64,000 nucleotides of DNA from Ilyomonas sp964249755. GTDB lineage: Bacteria > Bacteroidota > Bacteroidia > Chitinophagales > Chitinophagaceae. Below are positions 50,360 to 59,671 of the stretch, one piece after another. The stretch spans positions 558,001 through 622,000 of the forward strand of contig CAXUDB010000002.1 of the NCBI GenBank assembly GCA_964249755.1, given 5' to 3'. How positions within the stretch are numbered: the stretch's first letter is position 1; each line of letters begins with the position of its first letter. The position numbers and the translations under genes are program-made. The notes beneath the pieces were generated by a model. It was not told the DNA's origin, made no database searches, and was given only the letters and a program-made list of their open reading frames with translations.

Positions 50360-51283
50360 TTACTCTATGAAGGTATTAAATGACCCTTTGATAAGTGTAA
50401 GGTTATTTCCATTGTCATCCTCAGTCCAGCAATGAAAGGAACCTATGATATGCTTGGCAGAAGCATCGTAAGATGTAATCTTTATGTAAGAATAGCTTTT
50501 GTTTGCATCATTGGCATCATCCACAACATCTTCATCAGACTGGTAAACAATTGTATAATCCGGAAGATTATACAAACCGACTACATTGTCTTCTTCAATG
50601 GGATATATACCTGTTTTTACAACACCGTTTGGCAAGGCAAATGAAACACCAAATACCTGATTCGGATCACTGCCAACTCCTGCAATGTTTAGAACAATAG
50701 GATTATCTGAATTATCAACTGTAGCTTTTGTAATAAACGTTCCTGAATAGCTGGTGCCGGAAATGGAATCGGTAAAATGCCATTCATTATCATTCAGCGG
50801 ATTAGTATCTATAAAGCTGGTATCAATAGCCACTGTTCCACCCCCCAAACCTGTTCCGGTGCTGTCTTGCACCTCTATACTAAAACCGCAGGTTCCTAAC
50901 GAATCTACATTGAACGTAAAGTCATTTGTCTGAACCAGAATTGGCGTGCCTCTCGCTTTTAAAATCAAAGTATCTAAACCTGTTTTGCTGAAGAAGCCTG
51001 AATCGGCAAATGAAAATCCATTTTGGGTTGAACTGGCAATATTATAATTACCTGTCTTTTGTATATTCACAATGACGGTAATAAAATTCAGATCTCCCGC
51101 TGCCGGCACCCCATTGTAATAGTTACCACTTACCTCTATCGGGAAGCAAGCTTTGGTTGAGTCGTCGTGCAGACTAAAGGTTGCATTGTTGAGGTTTGAC
51201 TCTTGGCTTAGCTCTTTCTGACACGACAAAGAAAAAAGAGCCATCACAACAAATAAAAAACCGTAAACCGCTATTCGCTTCAT
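50360..51283 (-). CDS. Hypothetical lipoprotein
   Basis: Signal peptide with lipobox LSLSC (about residue 21), then about 285 residues of beta-rich sequence without a motif I recognise. FTVIVNIQKTGNYNIASSTQ-like and GFSIEVQDSTGTGLGGGTVA segments suggest immunoglobulin-like folds. An N-terminal part up to 160 and a C-terminal part (SGTSYSGTFITKATVDNSDN to the end) may be two domains. Surface location inferred. Single gene. Confidence 0.65.
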   Translation of the reverse strand: MKRIAVYGFLFVVMALFSLSCQKELSQESNLNNATFSLHDDSTKACFPIEVSGNYYNGVPAAGDLNFITVIVNIQKTGNYNIASSTQNGFSFADSGFFSKTGLDTLILKARGTPILVQTNDFTFNVDSLGTCGFSIEVQDSTGTGLGGGTVAIDTSFIDTNPLNDNEWHFTDSISGTSYSGTFITKATVDNSDNPIVLNIAGVGSDPNQVFGVSFALPNGVVKTGIYPIEEDNVVGLYNLPDYTIVYQSDEDVVDDANDANKSYSYIKITSYDASAKHIIGSFHCWTEDDNGNNLTLIKGSFNTFIE

Positions 51284-51360
51284 AGGACTAAATTAAAATG
51301 GCTGGTTATAATCTGTTACAAAAAAGAAACGATACGCAGGTGATAAAATTGCCCGGCAGG

Positions 51361-52761
51361 TTATTTAATTTCCCCTACCATATTCGATGGAATGACCCAT
51401 TCGTCAAACTCCTCCGGCGTGAGATAGCCCAACTGCACCGCCATTTCTTTTAGTGTGGTATTTTGTTTATGCGCCTTCTGCGCAATTTCAGCCGCCTTGT
51501 AATAGCCGATTTTAGGGTTAAGTGCCGTTACCAGCATCAAACTGTTTTGCAGATGTTTATTAATATTAGCTTCAATCGGTTCAATACCCACTGCGCATTT
51601 ATCAGTAAACGAAATACATCCATCACCAATTAATCTTGCGCTGTGCAGGAAGTTATAAATCATCACCGGCTTAAACACATTCAGCTCAAAATGACCCGTA
51701 GCGCCGCTAATATTAATGGCAACATCATTGCCCAACACCTGCGCTGCAATCATAGTTAAGGCTTCGCACTGTGTAGGGTTTACTTTGCCCGGCATGATGG
51801 AAGAACCTGGCTCATTATCCGGTATAAATATCTCACCGATGCCGCTGCGCGGGCCACTGGACAACATGCGGATGTCGTTGGCAATTTTCATCAGGCTTAC
51901 AGCAACCGTTTTTAAAGCGCCGTGTGCTTCCACAATGGCATCGTGTGCGGCAAGGGCTTCAAATTTATTGTCGGCGGTAACAAAGGGTAATCCTGTTAGC
52001 TGCGCAATGTGCTTTGCCACTAGCTCACTGTAGCCTTTGGGCGTGTTGATGCCTGTGCCAACCGCAGTGCCGCCGAGTGCTAATTCGCTGAGATGCGATA
52101 AGGTATTTTTGATGGCTTTGATACCGTGGTTTAGCTGCGAAACATAGCCGCTGAATTCCTGACCCAAGGTAAGTGGCGTGGCATCCATAAAATGCGTGCG
52201 GCCAATCTTCACCACACTTATAAAAGCTTTGCTTTTTTCCGCCAGCGTATCGCGTAGTTTCTCAATACCGGGTATCGTAGTTTCAATTAAGATTTTATAT
52301 GCCGCTATGTGCATTGCCGTAGGAAACGTATCATTGCTCGACTGCGATTTATTTACGTCATCATTCGGGTGAATAAACTTGTCTTTATCGGCTAATTGCC
52401 CGCCATGAATCACATGCGCACGATAGGCAATCACTTCATTGGCGTTCATGTTGCTTTGTGTGCCGCTGCCTGTTTGCCATACCACCAGCGGAAACTGATT
52501 GTCTAATTTTCCACTTAATATTTCATCGCACACCTCGCCAATGAGTTCGCTTTTTTCTTTGGGTAAAACACCCAATTCCTCATTGGTTAACGCGGCGGCT
52601 TTTTTCAGGTAAGCAAATGCCTTGATGATTTCTTTGGGCATTTTATTGATGTCCTGCGCAATCTTAAAGTTCTCAATGCTGCGTTGCGTTTGTGCACCCC
52701 AGTATACATCAGCAGGCACCTGCACTTCGCCCATTGTATCTTTTTCTATCCGGTAATCCAT
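51361..52761 (-). CDS. fumC: Class II fumarate hydratase
   Basis: Fumarate to malate in the citric acid cycle; no iron-sulfur cluster. Substrate sites TGSGTQSNMNANEV and NDDVNKSQSSNDTFPTAMH, and the signature GSSIMPGKVNPTQCEAL, are intact. I start at the ATG at 52761 (MDYRIEKDTMGEVQVPADVY, 466 residues); the frame reaches 52830, but the extra 23 residues are basic and unlike homologues. Promoter-like TATCTTCG lies 20 bases upstream. sucD at 58.8 kb belongs to the same cycle. Confidence 0.93.
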   Translation of the reverse strand: MDYRIEKDTMGEVQVPADVYWGAQTQRSIENFKIAQDINKMPKEIIKAFAYLKKAAALTNEELGVLPKEKSELIGEVCDEILSGKLDNQFPLVVWQTGSGTQSNMNANEVIAYRAHVIHGGQLADKDKFIHPNDDVNKSQSSNDTFPTAMHIAAYKILIETTIPGIEKLRDTLAEKSKAFISVVKIGRTHFMDATPLTLGQEFSGYVSQLNHGIKAIKNTLSHLSELALGGTAVGTGINTPKGYSELVAKHIAQLTGLPFVTADNKFEALAAHDAIVEAHGALKTVAVSLMKIANDIRMLSSGPRSGIGEIFIPDNEPGSSIMPGKVNPTQCEALTMIAAQVLGNDVAINISGATGHFELNVFKPVMIYNFLHSARLIGDGCISFTDKCAVGIEPIEANINKHLQNSLMLVTALNPKIGYYKAAEIAQKAHKQNTTLKEMAVQLGYLTPEEFDEWVIPSNMVGEIK

Positions 52762-52780
52762 ATTGTTTGTGTTAAAGCTG

Positions 52781-52788
52781 CGAAGATA
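52781..52788 (-). promoter_or_regulatory. Possible -7 box before fumC
   Basis: Minus-strand TATCTTCG, 20 bases before the chosen start; supports the ATG at 52761. Confidence 0.35.
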
Positions 52789-52856
52789 GTTGGTGGGTGA
52801 GAATCGAAAACGGATGACACGGATTTTCAATACACAGATAAGCTGGATCTAAATAA

Positions 52857-52886
52857 AAATTCCGAATCAACCCTGATTCGGAATTT
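52857..52886 (-). terminator. Terminator after infC
   Basis: AAATTCCGAATCA and TGATTCGGAATTT, perfect 13-base stem with a four-base loop; the minus strand continues with a T-rich tail. It closes the thrS-infC unit before fumC. Confidence 0.75.
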
Positions 52887-52957
52887 CTTATGCCATTCAA
52901 AATATAAAATCCAAATTATTCGTGCACGTTAGCCCGTGCTACCGGTGTTCTATTTAG

Positions 52958-53527
52958 CTATGCTTTCTTCTTCGCTGTTTTTGGTGCAAACATCGCCAGC
53001 ATTCGCTTTCCTTCCATTTTCGGCATGCTTTCCAGTGAACCAAAATCAGCCAAGCGCTCTGCGAATTTTAATAGCAGCAGTTGCCCTCGGTCCTGGAACA
53101 TGATAGCGCGACCTTTAAACTGCACATAGGCCTTTACCTTGTTGCCATCTTTTAAAAATTCTTCGGCATGCTTGGCTTTAAAGTCAAAGTCATGATCGTC
53201 GGTGCCCGGCGTAAAGCGGATTTCTTTTACCTCACTTTGCTTGGCATTGGCTTTCATTTCCTTTTCCTTGCGCTTCTTCTCATACAGGAACTTTTTATAG
53301 TCTATGATTTTGCAAACCGGCGGTGTGGCAGCAGGCGAAATTTCAACCAGGTCAAGCTCTTGTTGCTGCGCTATCTTTCGCGCTTCGTCGGTGGGGTAGA
53401 TACCGACTGTAACATTGTCGCCTACAAGACGAATTTCGGGTACACGGATTCTATCGTTGATGCGGTGTTCAGGCTCCGGTTGCCTGTTAAATCGGGGGTT
53501 AAACCTTCCTCTGGGTGGTAATGCCAT
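52958..53527 (-). CDS. infC: Translation initiation factor IF-3
   Basis: Binds the 30S subunit and proofreads start codons. The N-domain begins EHRINDRIRVPEIRLVGDNV, the linker has the usual KKRKEKEMKANAKQSEVKEI, and the C-domain ends KMEGKRMLAMFAPK. 189 residues. It starts with ATG (MALPPRGRFNPRFNRQPEPE), unlike the AUU of E. coli. thrS lies upstream on the same strand with a small coiled-coil gene between. The rpmI and rplT genes that normally follow infC are not here; a terminator and fumC follow. Confidence 0.95.
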   Translation of the reverse strand: MALPPRGRFNPRFNRQPEPEHRINDRIRVPEIRLVGDNVTVGIYPTDEARKIAQQQELDLVEISPAATPPVCKIIDYKKFLYEKKRKEKEMKANAKQSEVKEIRFTPGTDDHDFDFKAKHAEEFLKDGNKVKAYVQFKGRAIMFQDRGQLLLLKFAERLADFGSLESMPKMEGKRMLAMFAPKTAKKKA

Positions 53528-53563
53528 TAATTGACGTTTGGTGAATAATTGTTTTTGTTGTGA

Positions 53564-53827
53564 TTAAAATAAAACTTTGATAACTGTAATGATTATTCCT
53601 GAAAGAGCAAACATAACGCCAACCAACCATATAAGTTGCCTGTTAAACTCAGCTCGCAATTCGCTTTTCAATTCTGCAAAGCCTGTTTTCATTTCTTGCC
53701 GTAACAGTTTAACTTCATTTTGTAAATCTACCAATTCCAGCTTGCTTGCTAAAGTTTGTTTTTCCTGATTGAATTTATTATCAACAACATTTTCTATTTC
53801 TTCTACAAGACTTCGCATCGTTGTCAT
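53564..53827 (-). CDS. Small coiled-coil protein with C-terminal membrane anchor
   Basis: 87 residues. Residues 1-62 form a charged coiled coil (LELVDLQNEVKLLRQEMKTG, FAELKSELRAEFNRQ); residues 64-84 form one transmembrane helix (IWLVGVMFALSGIIITVIKV). Such DUF1640/CCDC90-like proteins are anchored oligomers of unknown use. It is inserted between thrS and infC on the same strand. Confidence 0.6.
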   Translation of the reverse strand: MTTMRSLVEEIENVVDNKFNQEKQTLASKLELVDLQNEVKLLRQEMKTGFAELKSELRAEFNRQLIWLVGVMFALSGIIITVIKVLF

Positions 53828-53900
53828 TCTGAAAATAACGTTTAGAAATTTCGAAGAGGCGTAATGATTGTGTTGCTGTCATGCTTTGTAAAAATAAATA

Positions 53901-55838
53901 CTAATTCTCACTTTTCCTTTCCTCAATTTCTTCCCTGATGTTTTGTATAAACTCATCCAGTAATACGCTTCCTGCATCGCCCTTTCCCTGCCTGCGAAGC
54001 GATATCTTGCCTTCATTCGCCTCCTTTTCACCAATTACCAGCATATAAGGCACTCTGCTTAGTTCTGCTTCGCGAATTTTCTTGCCGATCTTCTCGCTGC
54101 GGTCGTCTGTTTCCACACGAATACCTTTTTTCTTTAGCTTCATCCTCACTTCGTTTGCATATGGCAAAAACTTATCGCTGATGGGAAGAACTTTTACCTG
54201 CAACGGAGCTAACCAGGTCGGGAATTTTCCGGCATAATGCTCTAACAAAAACCCGATGAAACGCTCATGCGTACCCAATGGCGCACGATGAATAATCAAA
54301 GGAGTTTCCGCTTCATTATTCTGGTTGGTAAAGTGCAGCTTGAACCGCCTGCCTTGTGCAAAATCCACCTGGTTGGTAGCCAGTGTAAACTCTCTTCCGA
54401 TTGCGCTGTAAATCTGCACGTCTATTTTAGGTCCATAAAAGGCGCCTTCTCCTGCCACTTCCACAAACGGAATTTCGTTTTCTTTTAGCACTTGTCTCAC
54501 CATCTCTTCCGTCTCCAGCCACAGCTCAGGTTCGTTTATATATTTTTCACCCAGCCTTGCCGGATCGTGCAGACTCAATCGCATGATGTATTTCTCAATC
54601 CCAAAGATTTTAAAGTACTTCAGGTACATATCATTCACCGCTCTAAACTCTTGGGCAAACTGCTCTTTGCTGCAATAGATATGTGCATCGTTCATGTGCA
54701 GGCAACGCACGCGCATCAGCCCAAACAACTCACCACTTTGCTCGTACCGGTAGCAGGTTCCGTATTCAGCTAACCGCAGGGGCATGTCTTTATAGCTGCG
54801 CTGTTCCGCATCAAATATTTTATGGTGATGCGGGCAGTTCATAGACTTCAGGTAATACTTCGTTCCTTCCAGCTCCATTGGTGGATACATGCTATCCTGG
54901 TAATAAGGAAGGTGGCCGCTGGTGAGGTAAAGATTCTCCTTGCCAATATGCGGCGTTACCACACGTTTATAGCCGGCATCTTCCTCGGTTTCCTTTGCCA
55001 GTTTTTCCAATTCTTCTATGATGACGGTACCATTTGGCATCCAGAGAATCAATCCCTGACCCACATCGTCATCCATCGTATAAATGCCGAGTTCTTTACC
55101 AAGCTTACGGTGGTCGCGCTTCTTTGCTTCTTCCAGCATCAGCAGGTATTCGTCCAGCTCTTTTTGCGAAGGAAATGTGATGCCGTAAATGCGTGTCAAT
55201 TGCTTATTCTTTTCATCGCCTTTCCAGTAGGCACCGGCTATATTGGTCAGCTTAATGGCTTTGATAAAACCGGTGTTGGGAATGTGCGGACCGCGGCACA
55301 AATCGGTGAAGTTTCCCTGGCTGTACAGTGTGATGTTGCCATCTTCCAAACCCTGCAGCAGGTCGAGTTTATACTCATCGCCTTTGTCTTCAAAATAAGC
55401 AACCGCATCCGCTTTGGAAATGGGCTTGCGCACATACGCATTGCCTTGTTTTGCCAGCTCGTTCATCTTCTTTTCGAGCGCTGCTAAATCGTCTTCGCTG
55501 ATGTGCCTGCCACCTAAATCCATATCGTAATAAAATCCATTCTCAAGCGGCGGACCTACCCAAAATTTCACACCGGGAAACTGGCTTTCCACCGCTTCTG
55601 CCATCAGGTGCGCACTGGAGTGCCAGAAGGTGCTCTTGCCATCAGCGTCATTCCAGGTCAGCAACGTCAGGTTTGCATCTTCATTTATCGGGCGCGAAGC
55701 ATCCCACACCTGGCCGTTTACATTGGCTGCCAATACTTTTCTCGCTAATCCTTCCGATATGGATTTGGCAATGTCCAGTGAAGTAACCCCCGCTTCGTAT
55801 TGCCTTACGGAGCCGTCGGGTAATGTTATATTAATCAT
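53901..55838 (-). CDS. thrS: Threonyl-tRNA synthetase
   Basis: Charges tRNA-Thr, one of whose genes is at 47.8 kb. N-terminal TGS domain (MINITLPDGSVRQYEAGVTS), editing domain with HSSAHLMAEAV and FTDLCRGPHIPNTG, class II catalytic core with zinc-binding Cys and His in MNCPHHHKIF and the signature RYEQSGELFGLMRVRCLHMN. A C-terminal anticodon-binding domain follows (VKVLPISDKFLPYANEVRMK). 645 residues. Upstream of infC as usual; -7 box at 55865. Confidence 0.96.
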   Translation of the reverse strand: MINITLPDGSVRQYEAGVTSLDIAKSISEGLARKVLAANVNGQVWDASRPINEDANLTLLTWNDADGKSTFWHSSAHLMAEAVESQFPGVKFWVGPPLENGFYYDMDLGGRHISEDDLAALEKKMNELAKQGNAYVRKPISKADAVAYFEDKGDEYKLDLLQGLEDGNITLYSQGNFTDLCRGPHIPNTGFIKAIKLTNIAGAYWKGDEKNKQLTRIYGITFPSQKELDEYLLMLEEAKKRDHRKLGKELGIYTMDDDVGQGLILWMPNGTVIIEELEKLAKETEEDAGYKRVVTPHIGKENLYLTSGHLPYYQDSMYPPMELEGTKYYLKSMNCPHHHKIFDAEQRSYKDMPLRLAEYGTCYRYEQSGELFGLMRVRCLHMNDAHIYCSKEQFAQEFRAVNDMYLKYFKIFGIEKYIMRLSLHDPARLGEKYINEPELWLETEEMVRQVLKENEIPFVEVAGEGAFYGPKIDVQIYSAIGREFTLATNQVDFAQGRRFKLHFTNQNNEAETPLIIHRAPLGTHERFIGFLLEHYAGKFPTWLAPLQVKVLPISDKFLPYANEVRMKLKKKGIRVETDDRSEKIGKKIREAELSRVPYMLVIGEKEANEGKISLRRQGKGDAGSVLLDEFIQNIREEIEERKSEN

Positions 55839-55864
55839 GGAAAATAAAACTCATTTTAGGTGCG

Positions 55865-55872
55865 CGAAGGTA
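55865..55872 (-). promoter_or_regulatory. Possible -7 box before thrS
   Basis: Minus-strand TACCTTCG, 27 bases before the thrS ATG; same octamer as before ftsE. No T-box or leader peptide was seen upstream. Confidence 0.35.
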
Positions 55873-55978
55873 TTGAATGATTTGAGATGTGGGAGAAGAG
55901 GTTGAAGATGATTATTTTTAGTAATAATGTTATCGCAGTAAAACAGATAAGGCAAAAGCTATAATTACTAAGTGCATT

Positions 55979-56755
55979 CTATTCTACTATATATTCATTC
56001 TCATCTTCATAATATACTTGTTTATTTATAACCTTCAAATAGCCGTTTTTATTTATTATCGTTTCAACAGAATTATATGTTACAGGTGTTGAAGAATAGT
56101 CTAATAAGTAAAGTAAATATCCATCTTTGGTTTTGATGTATGCGCCACCCCGTTTATCCTTTTCATCAAACCACAAATTATGCGTTTTAGCTATTAACAA
56201 AGCTTCTTCTAAGTTGTCAATGCGACCGATAAAGGACTGCAAATCTTTCTCGTTACAAACGAACTTAGCTTTGCCATTTTTTAATGCCACAATAGAGGTA
56301 TAGCAAACGCCCGGAGCACATTCTGCAAAAAAACCACTGTTGCACTTATATTGCTTTGCCACGGAACTGTATTTTGATCTATCACCTTTATAGGTTTCAA
56401 TTTTTCCAAGAAACCGGACTTCCCAATAATCGTAGTTACTATCAGGTATTATTTTGTTATACAGAGACGCTCTCTGTATATGGTACGCCGGTGGAATGGG
56501 AGCAAATTTATTAATGTCAAACTGGTTCTTTAAATCCTCTGATTCAACATCTGAAAGTGAAGTGTTCACACTGTCAGATGGAGGAGTCTGCGCTTTCATT
56601 TCCTGATCTTTCTCGTATTTTTCTCTTACATTTTTATCAGGCTCCGGCGGCGTAATACGCTTGTCAATATCAATAGGTTTTTTATCTGGTTGAGAACATC
56701 CAAACAAGCAAAAGAAAAGTAAGACAACAATTGAAGAGCAAAGCAAATAGTTCAT
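55979..56755 (-). CDS. Hypothetical lipoprotein
   Basis: Lipobox LFGC (about residue 20) after a hydrophobic leader. An acidic Pro/Glu/Lys linker (KKPIDIDKRITPPEPDKNVR) leads to a globular domain of about 180 residues with two Cys (FFAECAPGVCYTSIV and KFVCNEKDLQSFIG) that might form disulfides. I recognise no family. AT-rich compared with thrS. Single gene. Confidence 0.6.
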   Translation of the reverse strand: MNYLLCSSIVVLLFFCLFGCSQPDKKPIDIDKRITPPEPDKNVREKYEKDQEMKAQTPPSDSVNTSLSDVESEDLKNQFDINKFAPIPPAYHIQRASLYNKIIPDSNYDYWEVRFLGKIETYKGDRSKYSSVAKQYKCNSGFFAECAPGVCYTSIVALKNGKAKFVCNEKDLQSFIGRIDNLEEALLIAKTHNLWFDEKDKRGGAYIKTKDGYLLYLLDYSSTPVTYNSVETIINKNGYLKVINKQVYYEDENEYIVE

Positions 56756-57022
56756 TGGGTACGCATCAGACTCAAATTTAAAAGATATAGATTACTATCT
56801 CAAACCTTTCTTAGAGAGACATTAATCATTTCCCTTTCCCACAATTCTTATATTCCTCTTCGGTAAATACAATTTAATTTTCCTCCTCATGCCGCTATTG
56901 ATCTGAATTCATCCTTTCCCTTCCCAACTCAAATTAAAATGCTATTAAAATCCCTGCCTTTTTCTCATCCGCACCGCAATGGCTTTCTTCCGTTATTTAT
57001 ATTTATTTTTTAAACAATAAAT

Positions 57023-57970
57023 ATGGAAGAAAACCTTCAGCGGCAGCTCTACAAAGAACTGGACCGGCTGCAAAACGTGATTGATGTGCTACTTGAGCAA
57101 AATGCACAGCTAAAGAAAGCGGTGCATCATTATGAGCAACAACTTCAGGATATGAACAAACCTTTTCAACCCGCAACATTGCAGCCAATGCATGAGGTAA
57201 GCGCGTCTCTTTCCTCCTGCATTACAACATCCGATGGACAAAAAACTGTTCATTCCTCCACCCTTTACAGCAACGATGGAGGAATGAATGGTTCAAACCC
57301 TGTTCTTGCAAGCAGGGACGGAGGAACAAATGGCGAATACCTTATCTCTTTTATGCAGGGAGGGAGGAATAACAACACCTTTAATGCCCTGGATAATGAA
57401 AGAATGGTGGAAAAAGAGAATCAATCCTTCATCCTTGCAAAACAGGATGGAGGAAAAAATGTTTCGCATCCTATGCCTTTGCAGCAAGGAGGGGTGTTGA
57501 AGTCTTTCAAACCTATATTCGCTACTGAAGAGAACAGGGAGATAAAGAATGTGTACCTGCACGAAAGCCGCAGTGCTCTTATTACCTATCGTCAGGGTGA
57601 TGGCGCCTCCCCAACGGCAACCACCACAGCTCCGCAACCAGCCACTGGTTTGCCGGCAAGCCAAAACGGTGTTACAGCGCCTCAAGAAAAAAAGGTGAAT
57701 CTGCCAACGGCAATGCTTAAAGTTAGAACTGTTATGCCTACTTCTCACGATATAGGATTGGAGAATACAGTTCTTATTCTTCTTCACTTGCAAAAAGCGC
57801 CCGACGCACCGATGAAAGTGCTGCGAAAAGTTACCGGGCTGTCGGAGACTGGTATAGAAAAGCGCATCATGGCAATGAAAAAGGCGGGACTGATCATCCG
57901 CCCGTTGGGCAGGCGGTTGCTGTACCTCACGCCAAGAGCAAAACAAATGCTGGAAGACGCGAAGATGTAA
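57023..57970 (+). CDS. Coiled-coil protein with DGG repeats and C-terminal winged helix
   Basis: No family recognised. Residues 1-45 are a coiled coil (LYKELDRLQNVIDVLLEQNA). Residues 80-160 are low-complexity with a recurring D/Q-G-G-x-N motif (NDGGMN, RDGGTN, QGGRNNN, QDGGKN, QQGGV) spaced 14 to 29 residues apart; the coding DNA repeats GGATGGAGGAA-like blocks. Residues about 245-315 read as a winged helix (VLILLHLQKAPDAPMKVLRK, then AMKKAGLIIRPLGRRLLYLT). It resembles a DNA-binding oligomer with a variable spacer. Low-GC, T-rich upstream gap. Confidence 0.6.
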   Translation: MEENLQRQLYKELDRLQNVIDVLLEQNAQLKKAVHHYEQQLQDMNKPFQPATLQPMHEVSASLSSCITTSDGQKTVHSSTLYSNDGGMNGSNPVLASRDGGTNGEYLISFMQGGRNNNTFNALDNERMVEKENQSFILAKQDGGKNVSHPMPLQQGGVLKSFKPIFATEENREIKNVYLHESRSALITYRQGDGASPTATTTAPQPATGLPASQNGVTAPQEKKVNLPTAMLKVRTVMPTSHDIGLENTVLILLHLQKAPDAPMKVLRKVTGLSETGIEKRIMAMKKAGLIIRPLGRRLLYLTPRAKQMLEDAKM

Positions 57971-57977
57971 AATAAAT

Positions 57978-58027
57978 ACACCTCATCCTAGTCCTTTAAG
58001 TTAATGCAAAGGAGTGAGATGAGGTGT
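57978..58027. terminator. Long hairpin between convergent genes
   Basis: ACACCTCATC pairs with GATGAGGTGT, and inside it TCCTTT pairs with AAAGGA. It lies between the DGG-repeat gene and a lipoprotein gene; T-runs are weak, so termination is likely but unproven. Confidence 0.5.
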
Positions 58028-58058
58028 AATGGGATACTATAGGAAGAATAAATACGAA

Positions 58059-58589
58059 TCAATTATTAGAGGGTATCCGAACCGCCTGCGTATGCGAGTT
58101 AAGACCTTCATACGACCAGTATTGGTCGAAAAGTAAACTCTTGTTCTTATAGCGCAGATTATCATACACCACCGTTTGGCTGGGTGTTGGCGAAGGATTA
58201 GATACCACAAAGCTAAGCTGGGTAGTAGTGCCGCTTTCGAATGCCCAGGTTAATGCATGTGTGGTTCCAACAGCATCAAATAAGGTTCCGGTGCCATCGG
58301 CATTAAAGCGGATGTATTCATTGTCATAATTCTCGGTGTTAGATGTTCCTCCACGTTCGTATAAGGTAATTGAATTACCAATCACACCTCTGAATTCCTG
58401 CATTTTCCAAGCATTAGCAGTAAGGATGGCTGTGGTTACGGTAGTATCGGTAATTACTAAAGTGTCTGTTTGAGTAACAGTTACTGTATCGTATTCAGTT
58501 ACCTCTTTTGTGCAGGAAGTTAGGCTGGTTTGTACCGACAGGAAAATAATAAAAATAAAAAGGGAAGAAAGGCTTAGAAATTTTTTCAT
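58059..58589 (-). CDS. Hypothetical lipoprotein, lipocalin-like
   Basis: Lipobox LTSC near residue 26, then a Thr/Val-rich tether (EYDTVTVTQTDTLVITDTTV). The mature part opens ILTANAWKMQEFRGVIGNSI and continues YIRFNADGTGTLFDAVGTTH, the pattern of the small lipocalin-like domains (W.., F..DGTGT) common in Bacteroidota. 176 residues. Function unknown. Confidence 0.65.
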   Translation of the reverse strand: MKKFLSLSSLFIFIIFLSVQTSLTSCTKEVTEYDTVTVTQTDTLVITDTTVTTAILTANAWKMQEFRGVIGNSITLYERGGTSNTENYDNEYIRFNADGTGTLFDAVGTTHALTWAFESGTTTQLSFVVSNPSPTPSQTVVYDNLRYKNKSLLFDQYWSYEGLNSHTQAVRIPSNN

Positions 58590-58714
58590 TAGTAAATGGT
58601 TTTTGCGGCAATATATATCAAACTATTTAACCGGGATAATTTTTTAAAGAGATTTTTAGCAAAAATATCAACGAGAATAAACCGCGCGGGTTTTCATAGA
58701 ACCGGGCGTTGATT

Positions 58715-58759
58715 ATTACTAAAGAAGCCGTTTTGATTTAGAACGGCTTCCTTAGTAAT
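58715..58759 (-). terminator. Inverted repeat downstream of sucD
   Basis: ATTACTAAAGAAGCCGTT pairs with GAACGGCTTCCTTAGTAAT with two mismatches. It lies 17 bases after the sucD stop and lacks a T-run. Confidence 0.45.
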
Positions 58760-58775
58760 AGCTATGCAATCAAAT

Positions 58776-59648
58776 CTATTTCCCCAAAGCTTCTGCCATT
58801 GTCTTCCCAATATCCGCCGGGCTGGCTACTACGCTGATTCCGCACTGTTCCATAATCTGCATCTTCGCTGCTGCCGTATCGTCGGCACCACCCACAATAG
58901 CACCTGCATGACCCATACGCCTGCCGGGAGGTGCGGTTTGTCCCGCAATAAAGCCGACTACCGGTTTGGTTTTATTCTTCTCAATCCAGCGGGCGGCCTC
59001 GGCTTCCATGCTGCCGCCAATTTCACCAATCATAATGATGCCTTCGGTTTCGGGGTCGTTCATTAGTAACTCTACCGCATCTTTGGTAGGCGTACCAATA
59101 ATCGGGTCGCCACCAATGCCTATCGCCGTGCTAATGCCTAAGCCCGCTTTTACTACCTGGTCGGCCGCTTCGTAAGTAAGCGTACCGCTTTTGGATACGA
59201 TGCCAATTTTGCCCGGCTTGAAAATAAAGCCCGGCATGATGCCCACTTTCGCTTCGCCAGCGGTGATAACGCCGGGACAGTTCGGGCCAATCAAACGACT
59301 GCCTGTTCCCACTAAATAGTTCTTCACTTTAACCATGTCCTGCGTAGGAATGCCTTCGGTAATACATACAATCAGGGCAATGCCTGCATCGGCGCTCTCC
59401 ATCACGGCATCGGCAGCAAAAGCCGGCGGCACAAAGATGATGCTTACGTTGGCGCCTGTTTCCTTCACCGCTTCTACTACAGTATTGAACACAGGACGAT
59501 CCAGGTGCGTGCTGCCACCTTTGCCCGGTGTTACGCCGCCTACTACGTTCGTGCCGTATTCAATCATTTGTGTTGCATGAAAGGTGCCTTCTGTGCCGGT
59601 GAAGCCCTGTACGATCACTTTGGAATCTTTATTTACCAAAACAGCCAT
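58776..59648 (-). CDS. sucD: Succinyl-CoA synthetase subunit alpha
   Basis: Citric-acid-cycle step with substrate-level phosphorylation. CoA-binding start VNKDSKVIVQGFTGTEGTFH, the phosphate loop GIGGDPIIGT, and the phosphohistidine in GHAGAIVGG near residue 246. I start at the ATG at 59648 (MAVLVNKDSK, 290 residues), since the frame upstream to 59759 does not look like the family. A full-match -7 box is 24 bases upstream. sucC is elsewhere, as in many Bacteroidota. Confidence 0.95.
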   Translation of the reverse strand: MAVLVNKDSKVIVQGFTGTEGTFHATQMIEYGTNVVGGVTPGKGGSTHLDRPVFNTVVEAVKETGANVSIIFVPPAFAADAVMESADAGIALIVCITEGIPTQDMVKVKNYLVGTGSRLIGPNCPGVITAGEAKVGIMPGFIFKPGKIGIVSKSGTLTYEAADQVVKAGLGISTAIGIGGDPIIGTPTKDAVELLMNDPETEGIIMIGEIGGSMEAEAARWIEKNKTKPVVGFIAGQTAPPGRRMGHAGAIVGGADDTAAAKMQIMEQCGISVVASPADIGKTMAEALGK

Positions 59649-59671
59649 GGTGTGTATATTTTTAGAGGAAA

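Noticed and set aside
54822..55487. 221-codon ORF antisense to thrS
   Set aside because: Shadow of thrS; composition and sequence are unlike a real protein.
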